DNA of 64,000 nt. Origin: Streptomyces sp. NBC_00433 (GTDB lineage Bacteria; Actinomycetota; Actinomycetes; Streptomycetales; Streptomycetaceae). The notes under the pieces were generated by a model, which worked only from the letters and a program-made list of their open reading frames with translations, did no database searches and was not told where the DNA came from. The stretch is taken from the NCBI GenBank assembly GCA_036015235.1, contig CP107926.1, forward strand, positions 8,290,001-8,354,000. Reading direction: 5' to 3'. Made by a program: the position numbers and the translations under genes. This document shows, piece after piece, positions 46,769-54,689 of this stretch (its first letter is position 1; each line of letters starts with the position of its first letter).

Positions 46769-48058
46769 TCAAACCCTGCGCCCGGTGTTGCGCACCGAGT
46801 ACGCGATGGCGGCCGCGGCGGCGCCCAGCGCCGACACCGTGATCAGCGCGGTCGGCAGGCCCACCGCGTCGGTCAGGAAGCCGATCGAGGGCGGTCCGAG
46901 CAGCATCCCGCCGTAGCCGAAGGTGGACGCGGCGGCCACGCCGCTGGGGCCGGTCAGGGCCCCGGCCCTGGCGATCGCGGTCGGGAAGAGGTTGGCCAGG
47001 CCGAGGCCGGTGAGCGCGAAGCCCAGGATCACCAGCGGGACCGCCGGGGCCAGGGCGCCGAGCAGCATGCCGCAGGCCGCGGTGAGCCCGCCGAGCACCA
47101 GCACCCGGGTCTGGCCGAGCCGTTCGAGCAGCGCGGTGCCGGACAGCCGGCCCAGTGTCATGGCCGCCGCCACCGCCGCGTACCCGGCCGCCGCGATCCC
47201 CGGGCCGCCGTGCAGGTCCTGCTCGATGTGCAGCGGCCCCCACTCGGCGAGCGCGCCCTCGCCGTACGCCGAGCAGCCGGCGATCAGCCCGAACAGCAGG
47301 ACCGGCACGCCGGTGCGCCGCACCCCGCCCGCGGCGGAGGACCCCGCGGAGGACGTACCGGGGGACCCCCCAAGAGAGGGACCCCGAAGAGGAGCCCCTC
47401 CGGGAGCGGGCTTCGCCCGCACCACGTCCTCGCGCGGTAGCTCGATCGGGTGGGCCATCAGCACGCGCCCCGCGAACGCGACGGTGAGCAGGCCGACCGG
47501 GGTGAGCAGCAGCAGATGGGTGGCGGGCGAGAGGTGGGGCGCGAGGAGTCCGCCCAGGCCCGCGCCGATCAGGGCGCCGAGGCTGTACGCGGCGTGGAAG
47601 CCGGACATGACCGGGCGGCGCAGTGCCGCGACCAGTTCGACGGCGACGCTGTTCATGGCGACGTTCAGACCGCCGTACGATACGCCGAACACCAGCAGGA
47701 CCAGGCCGAGCGCGAGTGCCGAGTGCGTTCGGGGGGGCAGGGCGATGCTCAGCGACAGCACGATGCCGGTGACGAGGGTGACCCGGTCGCTGCCGAAGCG
47801 GCGGCAGAGCCGCCCGGTGAGCACCATCGTCGCCACCGCGCCCGCGGACACGCCGAGCAGTGCCAGGCCCAGCTGGCCCGCGGAGGCGCCGACTTGGGCC
47901 TTGATGGCGGGGATGCGCACCACCCAGCCGGCGAAGAGGAAGCCGTCGACGGCGAAGAAGACGGTCAGGGCGATGCGCAGGCGGCGCAGGACGGGGTCGG
48001 TGGCGGGAGTGTGGTGGGATCGGCTCAGGGCCGTACCTATTTTGTTTAGCGTCGGCAC
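46769..48058 (-). CDS. MFS transporter (YbjJ-like, 12 helices)
   Basis: A 429-residue transporter with about 12 membrane helices. The first half starts ALTVFFAVDGFLFAGWVVRIPAIK, and the central cytoplasmic loop (about residues 205-245) is serine/glycine/proline-rich. The second half begins VPVLLFGLIAGCSAYGEGALAEWGPLHI. The substrate is unknown. The start is GTG 48058, with TATTCT six bases upstream and TTGTCC 18 bases before that, a near-ideal leaderless promoter. A ROK regulator is divergent with only 17 bases between the two start codons. Confidence 0.88.
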   Translation of the reverse strand: MPTLNKIGTALSRSHHTPATDPVLRRLRIALTVFFAVDGFLFAGWVVRIPAIKAQVGASAGQLGLALLGVSAGAVATMVLTGRLCRRFGSDRVTLVTGIVLSLSIALPPRTHSALALGLVLLVFGVSYGGLNVAMNSVAVELVAALRRPVMSGFHAAYSLGALIGAGLGGLLAPHLSPATHLLLLTPVGLLTVAFAGRVLMAHPIELPREDVVRAKPAPGGAPLRGPSLGGSPGTSSAGSSAAGGVRRTGVPVLLFGLIAGCSAYGEGALAEWGPLHIEQDLHGGPGIAAAGYAAVAAAMTLGRLSGTALLERLGQTRVLVLGGLTAACGMLLGALAPAVPLVILGFALTGLGLANLFPTAIARAGALTGPSGVAAASTFGYGGMLLGPPSIGFLTDAVGLPTALITVSALGAAAAAIAYSVRNTGRRV

Positions 48059-48094
48059 AAAGTCAGAATAGGGGGGTGACACAGATTCGGACAA
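48036..48094. promoter_or_regulatory. Overlapping face-to-face leaderless promoters and operator
   Basis: The minus-strand promoter has -35 TTGTCC (48089-48094) and -10 TATTCT (48065-48070), six bases before GTG 48058. The plus-strand promoter has -10 CAGAAT (48064-48069), six bases before GTG 48076, and a weaker TTGTTT (48042-48047). The two -10 boxes share five bases. An inverted repeat CCTATT (48036-48041)/AATAGG (48067-48072), with TTTGT/ACAAA inside it, spans the region as a likely ROK operator. Confidence 0.6.
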
Positions 48095-49299
48095 GGCTTG
48101 AGCGGGGCCGCGGTGCACTCGGTCCCGCGCTCTCCCTGGTGCACACCGGCCGCGCGGCGACCCGCGCACTTCTCACCGCTGAACTGGGCGTGACCCGCGC
48201 GACCGCGGGCGCGGTCGCCGCTGAGCTGGAGGCGCTGGGGCTGATCCGGGTGGACACCCGGCCGAGCGGCCCCTCCGGCGCGCAGGGCCGGCCCTCGCAC
48301 CGGCTGGACGTCGCGCCCGAGGGGCCGGTCGTGCTGGCCGCGCAGGTGCACGCGGACGGCTTCCGTGCCGCGCTCGTCGGGCTCGGCGGGGAGATCGTGG
48401 CCACCGCGCCCGGCAGTATGACCGTGCCCGCCGACCCCGCGCACGTGCTGGCCGCGGTCGTCGAGGCCGGCGCGGGGCTGCTGCGCGGGTCGGGGCGGGT
48501 GTGCGTCGGGGCCGGCCTCGCGGTGCCGTCCGCGGTCGCCGAGCCCGAGGGCACCGCGCTGAACCCGCTGCACCTGGCCTGGCCCGCGGGCGCCCCGGTG
48601 CGCGAGGTCTTCACCGGCCAGATCGCCCGGGTGGGCATCCTCGGCCCCGACGGCGAGCCCGTCGCGTCCTTCGTCGGCAACGACGTCAACGTGGCCGCGC
48701 TCGCCGAGCACCGTCACGGCGCGGGGCGGGGCGCGCAGCACCTGCTGGTCGTCGCCTCGGGCCACCGCGGCGTCGGCGGCGCGCTGGTGCTCGACGGCCG
48801 CCTGCACACCGGCAGTTCGGGGCTCGCCCTGGAGGTCGGCCACCTCACCGTGCAGCCCGACGGGCGCCCCTGCCACTGCGGCAGCCGCGGCTGCCTCGAC
48901 GTCGAGGCGGACCCGCTGGCCTTCCTCGAAGCGGCGGGCCGCGTCCCCGGCCCGGAGGTGTCGCTGCTCGAACAGAGCCGCGACCTGCTCCGTACGGAGT
49001 ACGCCGACCCGGCCGTCAGGGCCGCGGCGCACATCCTGATCGACCGGCTCGGCCGCGGCCTGGCCGGGATGGTCAACGTGCTCAACCCGGACCGCATCCT
49101 GCTCGGCGGCCTGCACCGCCACCTGCTGGACGCCGACCCCGAGGCGCTGCGCGCGGTGGTGGCCGACCACAGCCTGTGGGGGCGCAGCGGCGGCGTGCCG
49201 GTGCTGGCCTGCGCGCTCGACCACAACAGCCTGGTCGGCGCGGCCGAGTTGGCGTGGCAGCCGGTGCTCGACGACCCGCTGGCGGCGCTGGGCGGCTGA
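48076..49299 (+). CDS. ROK-family transcriptional regulator (NagC/XylR type)
   Basis: A 407-residue ROK repressor. An N-terminal helix-turn-helix (about residues 20-60, RALLTAELGVTRATAGAVAAELEALGLI) is joined to a ROK sugar-binding fold. The zinc motif CHCGSRGCLDVE is near residue 271. The kinase phosphate-1 motif is degenerate, as expected for a regulator. The start is GTG 48076, probably leaderless. It is divergent from the MFS gene at 48058 with overlapping promoters, so it likely represses the transporter and itself until a sugar binds. Confidence 0.9.
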   Translation: MTQIRTRLERGRGALGPALSLVHTGRAATRALLTAELGVTRATAGAVAAELEALGLIRVDTRPSGPSGAQGRPSHRLDVAPEGPVVLAAQVHADGFRAALVGLGGEIVATAPGSMTVPADPAHVLAAVVEAGAGLLRGSGRVCVGAGLAVPSAVAEPEGTALNPLHLAWPAGAPVREVFTGQIARVGILGPDGEPVASFVGNDVNVAALAEHRHGAGRGAQHLLVVASGHRGVGGALVLDGRLHTGSSGLALEVGHLTVQPDGRPCHCGSRGCLDVEADPLAFLEAAGRVPGPEVSLLEQSRDLLRTEYADPAVRAAAHILIDRLGRGLAGMVNVLNPDRILLGGLHRHLLDADPEALRAVVADHSLWGRSGGVPVLACALDHNSLVGAAELAWQPVLDDPLAALGG

Positions 49300-49497
49300 C
49301 GTCGCGACCCCGGGGGGCGCCTTCCGCGGCGGGCCCGCGCCCTGCGCCGGCCCGCCTCTCCGGGGGCCCGCCGGAGCGGCCGCGTACTCCCCGGGGAGCA
49401 GCCGCGCTGCCGCTGGCCGTACGACGATTTCGGCGGCGGCGGGAGCCAGGCTCGGTGGTGTCGGGAGAACCCGGCGCGATCGAGGAGATGACGGACG

Positions 49498-49806
49498 ATG
49501 AACACCCTGGCTTGGCATGGCGGCGGGCCCGGCCCGTGGATCCTTTTCCTCCCGCTGGTCTGGGTCTTCGCGGTGGCCGCCGTGGTCACCGTGCTGCGCC
49601 GCACGGTGTGGCGCGGCCGCGGCGGACCGTGGCAGCAGAGCAGGCCGGCGGCAACCGGCGAGCACAGCCCGATGGCGGTGCTCGGACGGCGGTTCGCCGC
49701 GGGCGAGATCGACGAGGAGGAATACTGGCGGCGCATGTCGGTGCTGGAAGAGCACTTCGCCCGTGACCTGCGCGGCCCCCGCGGCGGCAAGGGCGGCGCG
49801 CTGTGA
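49498..49806 (+). CDS. SHOCT-domain membrane protein
   Basis: A 102-residue protein with one membrane helix at about residues 13-35 and a C-terminal SHOCT motif at about 58-85 (AVLGRRFAAGEIDEEEYWRRMSVL). SHOCT is a short oligomerisation motif common at the ends of actinobacterial membrane proteins. GAGGAG precedes the ATG. The 198 bases upstream (49300-49497) contain no gene. Its role is unknown. Confidence 0.85.
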   Translation: MNTLAWHGGGPGPWILFLPLVWVFAVAAVVTVLRRTVWRGRGGPWQQSRPAATGEHSPMAVLGRRFAAGEIDEEEYWRRMSVLEEHFARDLRGPRGGKGGAL

Positions 49807-49922
49807 GCGGGCTGACGGCACCTCGGGCCGAGGTCTACGGCACCGGTGACGCAGTCGTACGGGCGGCACCGGCTGGGCCCGTCCGGCGGACCGGCGGCTG
49901 ACGAGCCGCCGCCGGTCCGTAC

Positions 49923-49962
49923 GGCCGGGTGCCGCCTCCCGCTGGGGAGGCGGCACCCGGCC
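49923..49962. terminator. Strong bidirectional terminator hairpin
   Basis: Perfect 17-bp arms (49923-49939 and 49946-49962), plus one more pair, around a small loop. It lies between the SHOCT gene and the convergent RsbW-like gene ending at 49988. Confidence 0.75.
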
Positions 49963-49987
49963 TGCGTGCTGTCGCCGGGTGCGGCGG

Positions 49988-50527
49988 TCAGGCCGCGGCG
50001 GCCACGGAGACCGGCTCGGGCAGCGGCTCGGGCTCGGGCAGCGCGCGTTCGAACGGCACCGTGGTCCGCACCGGCACGAGCGTCGGCACCGAGAGCGGGG
50101 TGCGCAGGACGAACCACACGACCTTGCCCGTGTCCTCCGGCAGCAGGTCGGTGCCCCAGCTGTCGCTCATCGCCTCGACCATCGTCAGACCGCGCCCGGT
50201 GGTGGCCATCGGCTCCACCGGCCGCAGCTGGGGCAGCCGCGGGTCGTGGTCGGTGACGGCCACGGTGAGACGGTCGTCGGCGAGGGTCAGCCGTACACCG
50301 CACTTCTTGTCGGGCTTGGCATGTCGGTGCACGTTCGCCAGCAGCTCGCTGGTGGCACTCGCCGCGGGTTCGACCAGCGGATCGAGTCGCCAGTAGCGCA
50401 GCTGCGCGGACACGATGCGGCGGATCTGCTGGATCCGGTACGGGTGCGCCTCGAGTTCGAGCGTGCACTCGCGTTCGGTTCGGTGGGTCGGGTCGGTCCT
50501 GTCGGTCTGGTCGGCTTGCATGATCAC
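49988..50527 (-). CDS. RsbW-like ATP-binding regulatory kinase
   Basis: A 179-residue GHKL-fold protein of the anti-sigma-factor/serine kinase type, abundant in Streptomyces. The N-box reads ATSELLANVHRH and the G1 box VTDHDPRLP; the G2 region is TGRGLTMVEAMSDSWG. It probably binds ATP and phosphorylates or sequesters a partner. The GTG at 50527 has GGAGGGAG eight bases upstream; an ATG two codons later is an alternative. The N-terminal 25 residues and last 30 residues are low-complexity. Confidence 0.87.
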   Translation of the reverse strand: MIMQADQTDRTDPTHRTERECTLELEAHPYRIQQIRRIVSAQLRYWRLDPLVEPAASATSELLANVHRHAKPDKKCGVRLTLADDRLTVAVTDHDPRLPQLRPVEPMATTGRGLTMVEAMSDSWGTDLLPEDTGKVVWFVLRTPLSVPTLVPVRTTVPFERALPEPEPLPEPVSVAAAA

Positions 50528-50783
50528 GGCTGCGACTCCCTCCGCGGCTGGGCCGAGCCCCGCACATGCGGGGAACCGGCCTTTCGCCGCTCCGATGGGA
50601 ACACCTGAGCGAAAATGCGTAGAGTGACTGCTGCAGCACTCCGTGATGCGATATCAGCGTCACCCGATGTGGGGAATCCCGCAACTCGTCGTGCACGGCG
50701 GCTCCGACCAGCTGTTTCCGTGTGCGGGACGGGCGGAACCGGAATCGGCGTACGCCCGGTCGCACCGCCGACCGGCGGGGTCC

Positions 50784-52127
50784 TTACCCCGGCGCGACAT
50801 CGTCGGGGCCGGTCCGCGCCAGCTCCGCCAGCCTCGTCAGCGCCCGGCCCAGCACCGCGGGCGGGGGAGAGGCGAGGCCCAGCCGCACGGCGGCCGGGGT
50901 GCGGTGCGGCCCCACCGCGAAGGACGCGGCCGGGGTGACCGCGATGCCGTGCCGGGCGGCGGCGGCCACGAAGGTGTCGGCACGCCACGGGGCAGGCAGC
51001 TCCCACCAGCAGAAGTACGATCCCGGTCCGGACGCCGTCGCCAGGCCGGCCAGGGCTTCCACCGCGATCTGCCGCCGGTGGCGCGCGTCGGCCCGCTTGG
51101 CCGCGGCGATCGTCGTGGCGGTGCCGTCGGTCAGCCAACCGGTCACCGCCGCAAGGGCGTAGCCGGTGCCCGCCCAGCCGCCGGAGCGCAGCGCGGCCGC
51201 CACCGCGGCGGTCAGCCGCGGCGGGGTGACGGCGAAGCCCACCGTCAGGCCCGGGGCGAGCCGCTTGGAGGTGCTGTCCACCAGGATCACCCGCTCCGGG
51301 GCGTGAGCGGCGAGCGGCGGCGGGGCGTCCTCGCGCAGGAAGGACCAGATCGCGTCCTCCACCGCCGTCAGCCCCGTCTCCCGCAGGGCCGCGGCCAGTT
51401 CGGCCCGGCGCGGGCCGGGCATGGTGACGCCCAGCGGATTGTGCAGCGTCGGCTGGACGTAGACCCCGGCCAGCGGCGACGCCTTGTGCGCGGCGAGAAG
51501 CGCGCCGGGCAGCAGGCCCTCCCCGTCGCATTCCAGCGGCACCAGCGTGATGCCGAGCCGGGCCGCGACCGCCTTGACCACCGGATAGGTCAGCGCCTCC
51601 ACGCCGAACCGCCCACCGGGCCCGGCAAGCGCCGCCAGGGCGGCCGCGACGGCCTGCCTGCCGTTGCCCGCGAAGAGCACGCTGTCCGGGTCCGGCGCCC
51701 ACCCGGCGGAGGTGAGCAGCCCGGCGACCGCCTCCCGCGCGGCCGCGGTGCCCGCGGCGCCGCACGGGCGCAGCGCGGCGGCCAGCACGTCCGGCCTTGC
51801 CAGCCGCGCCAGTCCGGCGCCCAGCAGCTCCGACTGCCCCGCGGCGACCGGGTAGTTCAGCTCCAGGTCCACCCGCGCCGCCGCCGGCTCCGCGAGCGCC
51901 GGGTCCGCCGCGGGCGCGGCCGCCCGCACGAAGGTGCCGCGGCCCACCTCGCCGGTGACCAGGCCGCGGCGGGCCAGTTCGGCATAGACCCGGCCCGCCG
52001 TCGAGTCGGCGATCCCGTGCCGCCGCGCGAACGCCCGCTGCGTCGGCAGCCGGTCGCCGGGCCGCAGCCGCCCCGCCGCGATCTGCGCCGCCACCGCGTC
52101 GGCCGCCCGCCGGAAGTCCCGCGCCAT
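50784..52127 (-). CDS. MocR-type regulator (GntR HTH plus aminotransferase-like domain)
   Basis: A 447-residue MocR/PdxR-family regulator. Residues 1-70 are a GntR helix-turn-helix (RLRPGDRLPTQRAFARRHGIADSTAGRVYAELARRG). The remaining 350 residues are a fold-type I aminotransferase-like domain with the PLP lysine in DSTSKRLAPGLTVG. Such proteins sense PLP, amino compounds or GABA. ATG 52127 is chosen because ATG 52163 overlaps the promoter-like TGCAATAT. It is divergent from an alpha/beta hydrolase, a probable target. The downstream gap 50528-50783 has no gene I can support. Confidence 0.88.
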   Translation of the reverse strand: MARDFRRAADAVAAQIAAGRLRPGDRLPTQRAFARRHGIADSTAGRVYAELARRGLVTGEVGRGTFVRAAAPAADPALAEPAAARVDLELNYPVAAGQSELLGAGLARLARPDVLAAALRPCGAAGTAAAREAVAGLLTSAGWAPDPDSVLFAGNGRQAVAAALAALAGPGGRFGVEALTYPVVKAVAARLGITLVPLECDGEGLLPGALLAAHKASPLAGVYVQPTLHNPLGVTMPGPRRAELAAALRETGLTAVEDAIWSFLREDAPPPLAAHAPERVILVDSTSKRLAPGLTVGFAVTPPRLTAAVAAALRSGGWAGTGYALAAVTGWLTDGTATTIAAAKRADARHRRQIAVEALAGLATASGPGSYFCWWELPAPWRADTFVAAAARHGIAVTPAASFAVGPHRTPAAVRLGLASPPPAVLGRALTRLAELARTGPDDVAPG

Positions 52128-52212
52128 CTCCGCCCCCCGTCGCCAGGTCCCGCGGACCACCATATTGCACCGAGATCAAATGGCGGCATTGCCCTCCCGA
52201 ATGCCCCGCGCC

Positions 52213-52218
52213 TAGCAT
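52213..52218 (+). promoter_or_regulatory. -10 box (TAGCAT) of the alpha/beta hydrolase gene
   Basis: TAGCAT lies 33 bases before GTG 52252, leaving a short leader with a GAGGGG ribosome site. Confidence 0.45.
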
Positions 52219-52251
52219 CGGGACAACGGGCCGACGAGGGGAAATACGCAG

Positions 52252-53085
52252 GTGGACAGCGTTCTGATCAACGGCGTCACCATGGCCTACGACGACACCG
52301 GAAGCAGCTCCGACAGCGTTCTGCTGCTCGTGCACGGGCACCCCTTCGACCGCACCATGTGGCGCCCGCAGCAGGACGCGGCACCCGGCCACCGGGTGGT
52401 CACGCCCGACCTGCGCGGCTACGGCGGCACCCAGGTCGTCCCCGGAACGACCCCGCTGAGCACCTTCGCCGGCGACCTGGCGGCACTCCTCGACCACCTC
52501 GGAGTGCGGCGGGCCGTGCTGTGCGGCCTGTCGATGGGCGGTCAGATCGTGCTGGAATTCCACCGGCTCTTCCCCGACCGGGTCGCCGGGCTCGTCCTCG
52601 CCGACACCTTCGCGCAGGGGGAGACCGACCAGGGCAGGAAGGAACGCAACGAGCGCGCCGACCGGTTGCTGCGCGACGGCATGTCCGGCTACGCCCACGA
52701 GGTGCTCGACTCGATGGTGTCGCCCGCGACCGTCGCGGACCAGCCGGAGGTCGCCGCGCACGTGCTCGGCATGATGCTCGCCGCACCGCCCGAGGGCGCC
52801 GCCGCCGCACTGCGCGGCCGGGCGGAACGCCCCGACTACACCGCCATGCTGCCGTCCGTCGCGGTCCCCACCCTGGTCATCGTGGGCAGGGACGACGTCT
52901 TCACCCCCGTCGCGGACGCCGCCTTCATCCACGACCGCATCCCCGGCGCGCGGCTGGCCGTCATCGAGGGCGCCGGGCACCTGCCCAACCTGGAGCGCCC
53001 CGCAGCCTTCAACGACGCGCTCGCCGGCCTGCTCGCGACCGTACGGCAGGGCGCGCGGGACAGCGCGGATATGACGGAATCCTGA
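52252..53085 (+). CDS. Alpha/beta hydrolase
   Basis: A 277-residue alpha/beta hydrolase. The oxyanion segment is LLVHGHPFDRTMW, the nucleophile elbow is GLSMGGQ with serine near residue 95, the acid is probably the aspartate in IVGRDDVFTP, and the catalytic histidine is in GAGHLPNLERP. It resembles haloperoxidase/3-oxoadipate-lactonase-like esterases; the substrate is unknown. The GTG start follows TAGCAT and a GAGGGG site. Divergent from the MocR gene. Confidence 0.9.
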   Translation: MDSVLINGVTMAYDDTGSSSDSVLLLVHGHPFDRTMWRPQQDAAPGHRVVTPDLRGYGGTQVVPGTTPLSTFAGDLAALLDHLGVRRAVLCGLSMGGQIVLEFHRLFPDRVAGLVLADTFAQGETDQGRKERNERADRLLRDGMSGYAHEVLDSMVSPATVADQPEVAAHVLGMMLAAPPEGAAAALRGRAERPDYTAMLPSVAVPTLVIVGRDDVFTPVADAAFIHDRIPGARLAVIEGAGHLPNLERPAAFNDALAGLLATVRQGARDSADMTES

Positions 53086-53137
53086 CGTCATCGGACCGCC
53101 CCTGGTCAGATGGCCGCCAGCGTGCTCGAATCGAACC

Positions 53138-53914
53138 ATGGAAGACCGCATGCCGCCGGTGAGGGCACCGGAAGAAGTCCCGATCGCAGAACAGGGACCC
53201 TCGGAAGAGGGCCGCGGCACACCGGTCGGGCGGCGGGTCGTGCTGGGCATGCTCGGGCTCGGCGCGGTCGGCGTGGGAGTGGGCGGCGCCGTCCAGGGCA
53301 AGCTCGACTCCGTCCTGGCCTCGGTCAGCGCCAAGGACCCCACCGGGGTGGTGGGACTGCTGCCGGGCGGCGGCGGATTCCGCTTCTACTCGGTGTCCAA
53401 CTCCATCCCGCACCGCGGCGAGAGCGACTACCGGCTCACCGTCGGCGGCCTGGTCGACAAGCCGGCCGGCTACCGGCTCGCCGACCTGCGCGCCCTGCCG
53501 CAGACCCGGCTCGTGCGCGACGTGCAGTGCGTCACCGGCTGGCGGGTGCCCAAGACCGCCTTCTCCGGGGTGCTGCTGTCCACGCTGCTGGACGCGGCCG
53601 GGGTGCGCTCCGGCGGCACCGCGATCCGCTTCAACTGCTTCGACGGCGTCTACACCGAGAGCCTGACCCTCGAACAGGCCCGCCGCGCCGACATCCTGGT
53701 CGCGCTCACCATGAACGACAAGCCGGTCACCGCCGCCCACGGCGGCCCCGTCCGGCTCTACGCGGCGCCCATGTACTTCTACAAGTCCGCGAAATGGCTG
53801 TCGGGCATCACCGTCACCAAGGACGTGCAGCCCGGCTACTGGGAGCACTACGGATACGACGTCGACGGCTGGGTCGGCAAGTCGAACGGCCGGAGCGATG
53901 ACCCCACCTCCTGA
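53138..53914 (+). CDS. Molybdopterin-dependent oxidoreductase (sulfite oxidase/MsrP-like)
   Basis: A 258-residue enzyme with a single molybdenum cofactor domain. The N-terminus has a Tat-like signal, GRRVVLGMLGLGAVGVGVGG, so it is probably exported folded. The Mo-binding cysteine is in RDVQCVTGWRVPK near residue 131, and APMYFYKSAKW forms the last conserved block. It likely reduces or oxidises a small oxyanion or sulfoxide outside the cytoplasm. The next gene, a cytochrome b-like membrane protein, overlaps by 17 bases and supplies electrons. Confidence 0.88.
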   Translation: MEDRMPPVRAPEEVPIAEQGPSEEGRGTPVGRRVVLGMLGLGAVGVGVGGAVQGKLDSVLASVSAKDPTGVVGLLPGGGGFRFYSVSNSIPHRGESDYRLTVGGLVDKPAGYRLADLRALPQTRLVRDVQCVTGWRVPKTAFSGVLLSTLLDAAGVRSGGTAIRFNCFDGVYTESLTLEQARRADILVALTMNDKPVTAAHGGPVRLYAAPMYFYKSAKWLSGITVTKDVQPGYWEHYGYDVDGWVGKSNGRSDDPTS

Positions 53915-54548
53915 CTCCCGGCCGCGCACCGGACTGCGCCGCTTCACCCGTGCCGAGACCTGGGTGCACCGCTCGGTGAACTGGCTGATGGGCATCTGCG
54001 TCCTCACCGGCGCCTGCCTCTACTTCCCGCCGCTCGCCGAGATCGTCGGCCGCCGCAGGACGCTGGTCACCCTGCACGAATACTCCGGCATCGCCGTCCC
54101 CGTGCCGGTGCTGCTCGGCCTGGTCTCCCGCGCCTTCCGCCGCGACCTCGGGCGGCTCGGCCGCTTCTTCCCGCACGACTGGCGCTGGCTGCGGGTCGCC
54201 CTGCGCAGCCGCCGGCGGGAGCCGAGCCTGGCGGGGAAGTTCAACGCGGGCCAGAAGCTCTACGCCGCCTTCGCCGCCGGCGCGCTGCTGATCATGGCGG
54301 GCACCGGCATCCTGATGTGGTTCCCGCGCCTGTCGCCGCTGGTGTGGCGCACCGGGTCGACCTTCGTGCACGACTGGCTGGCGCTCGGCTTCGCGGCGGT
54401 GATCGCCGGACACGTGTGGTTCGCCACCCAGGACCCCGAGGCGCGGCGCGGGCTGCGCACCGGATACGTACCGCGCTGGTGGGCGCGCGAGGAGCACCCC
54501 CTGTGGCGGACCGAGCCCCCGCCCGACCCGCCCGCGGAAGGACCCTGA
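53898..54548 (+). CDS. Cytochrome b561/FdnI-like membrane subunit
   Basis: A 216-residue di-heme cytochrome b-like protein with about four membrane helices. Candidate heme histidines are in WVHRSVNW (helix 1), TLHEYSG (helix 2), and FVHDWLALGFAAVIAGHVWF (helix 4). It overlaps the molybdopterin gene by 17 bases, so the two form a membrane oxidoreductase: the membrane subunit exchanges electrons with quinones and the molybdenum protein acts on the substrate. MTPPPDSRP is the predicted start. Confidence 0.88.
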   Translation: MTPPPDSRPRTGLRRFTRAETWVHRSVNWLMGICVLTGACLYFPPLAEIVGRRRTLVTLHEYSGIAVPVPVLLGLVSRAFRRDLGRLGRFFPHDWRWLRVALRSRRREPSLAGKFNAGQKLYAAFAAGALLIMAGTGILMWFPRLSPLVWRTGSTFVHDWLALGFAAVIAGHVWFATQDPEARRGLRTGYVPRWWAREEHPLWRTEPPPDPPAEGP

Positions 54549-54677
54549 CCCGGCGTCGGCCCGCGTCCGGCCGAACGCCCCGCCGGGCGACCGGCCTTCG
54601 CGGATCCGCGGCAGTTCTGTTACGGCCAGGACACCCGGCGGCCGCCCGGGGGACACCGGGGTTTCGCGGCCCGCGCC

Positions 54678-54683
54678 TAGCTT
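54678..54683 (+). promoter_or_regulatory. -10 box (TAGCTT) of the four-helix membrane protein
   Basis: TAGCTT ends six bases before the ATG at 54690, a leaderless arrangement. Confidence 0.5.
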
Positions 54684-54689
54684 CGCAGC

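Noticed and set aside
50528..50783. Short frame between the RsbW-like and MocR genes
   Set aside because: The candidate plus-strand frame (50615-50938) runs into the MocR gene on the other strand and lacks codon bias and a ribosome site.
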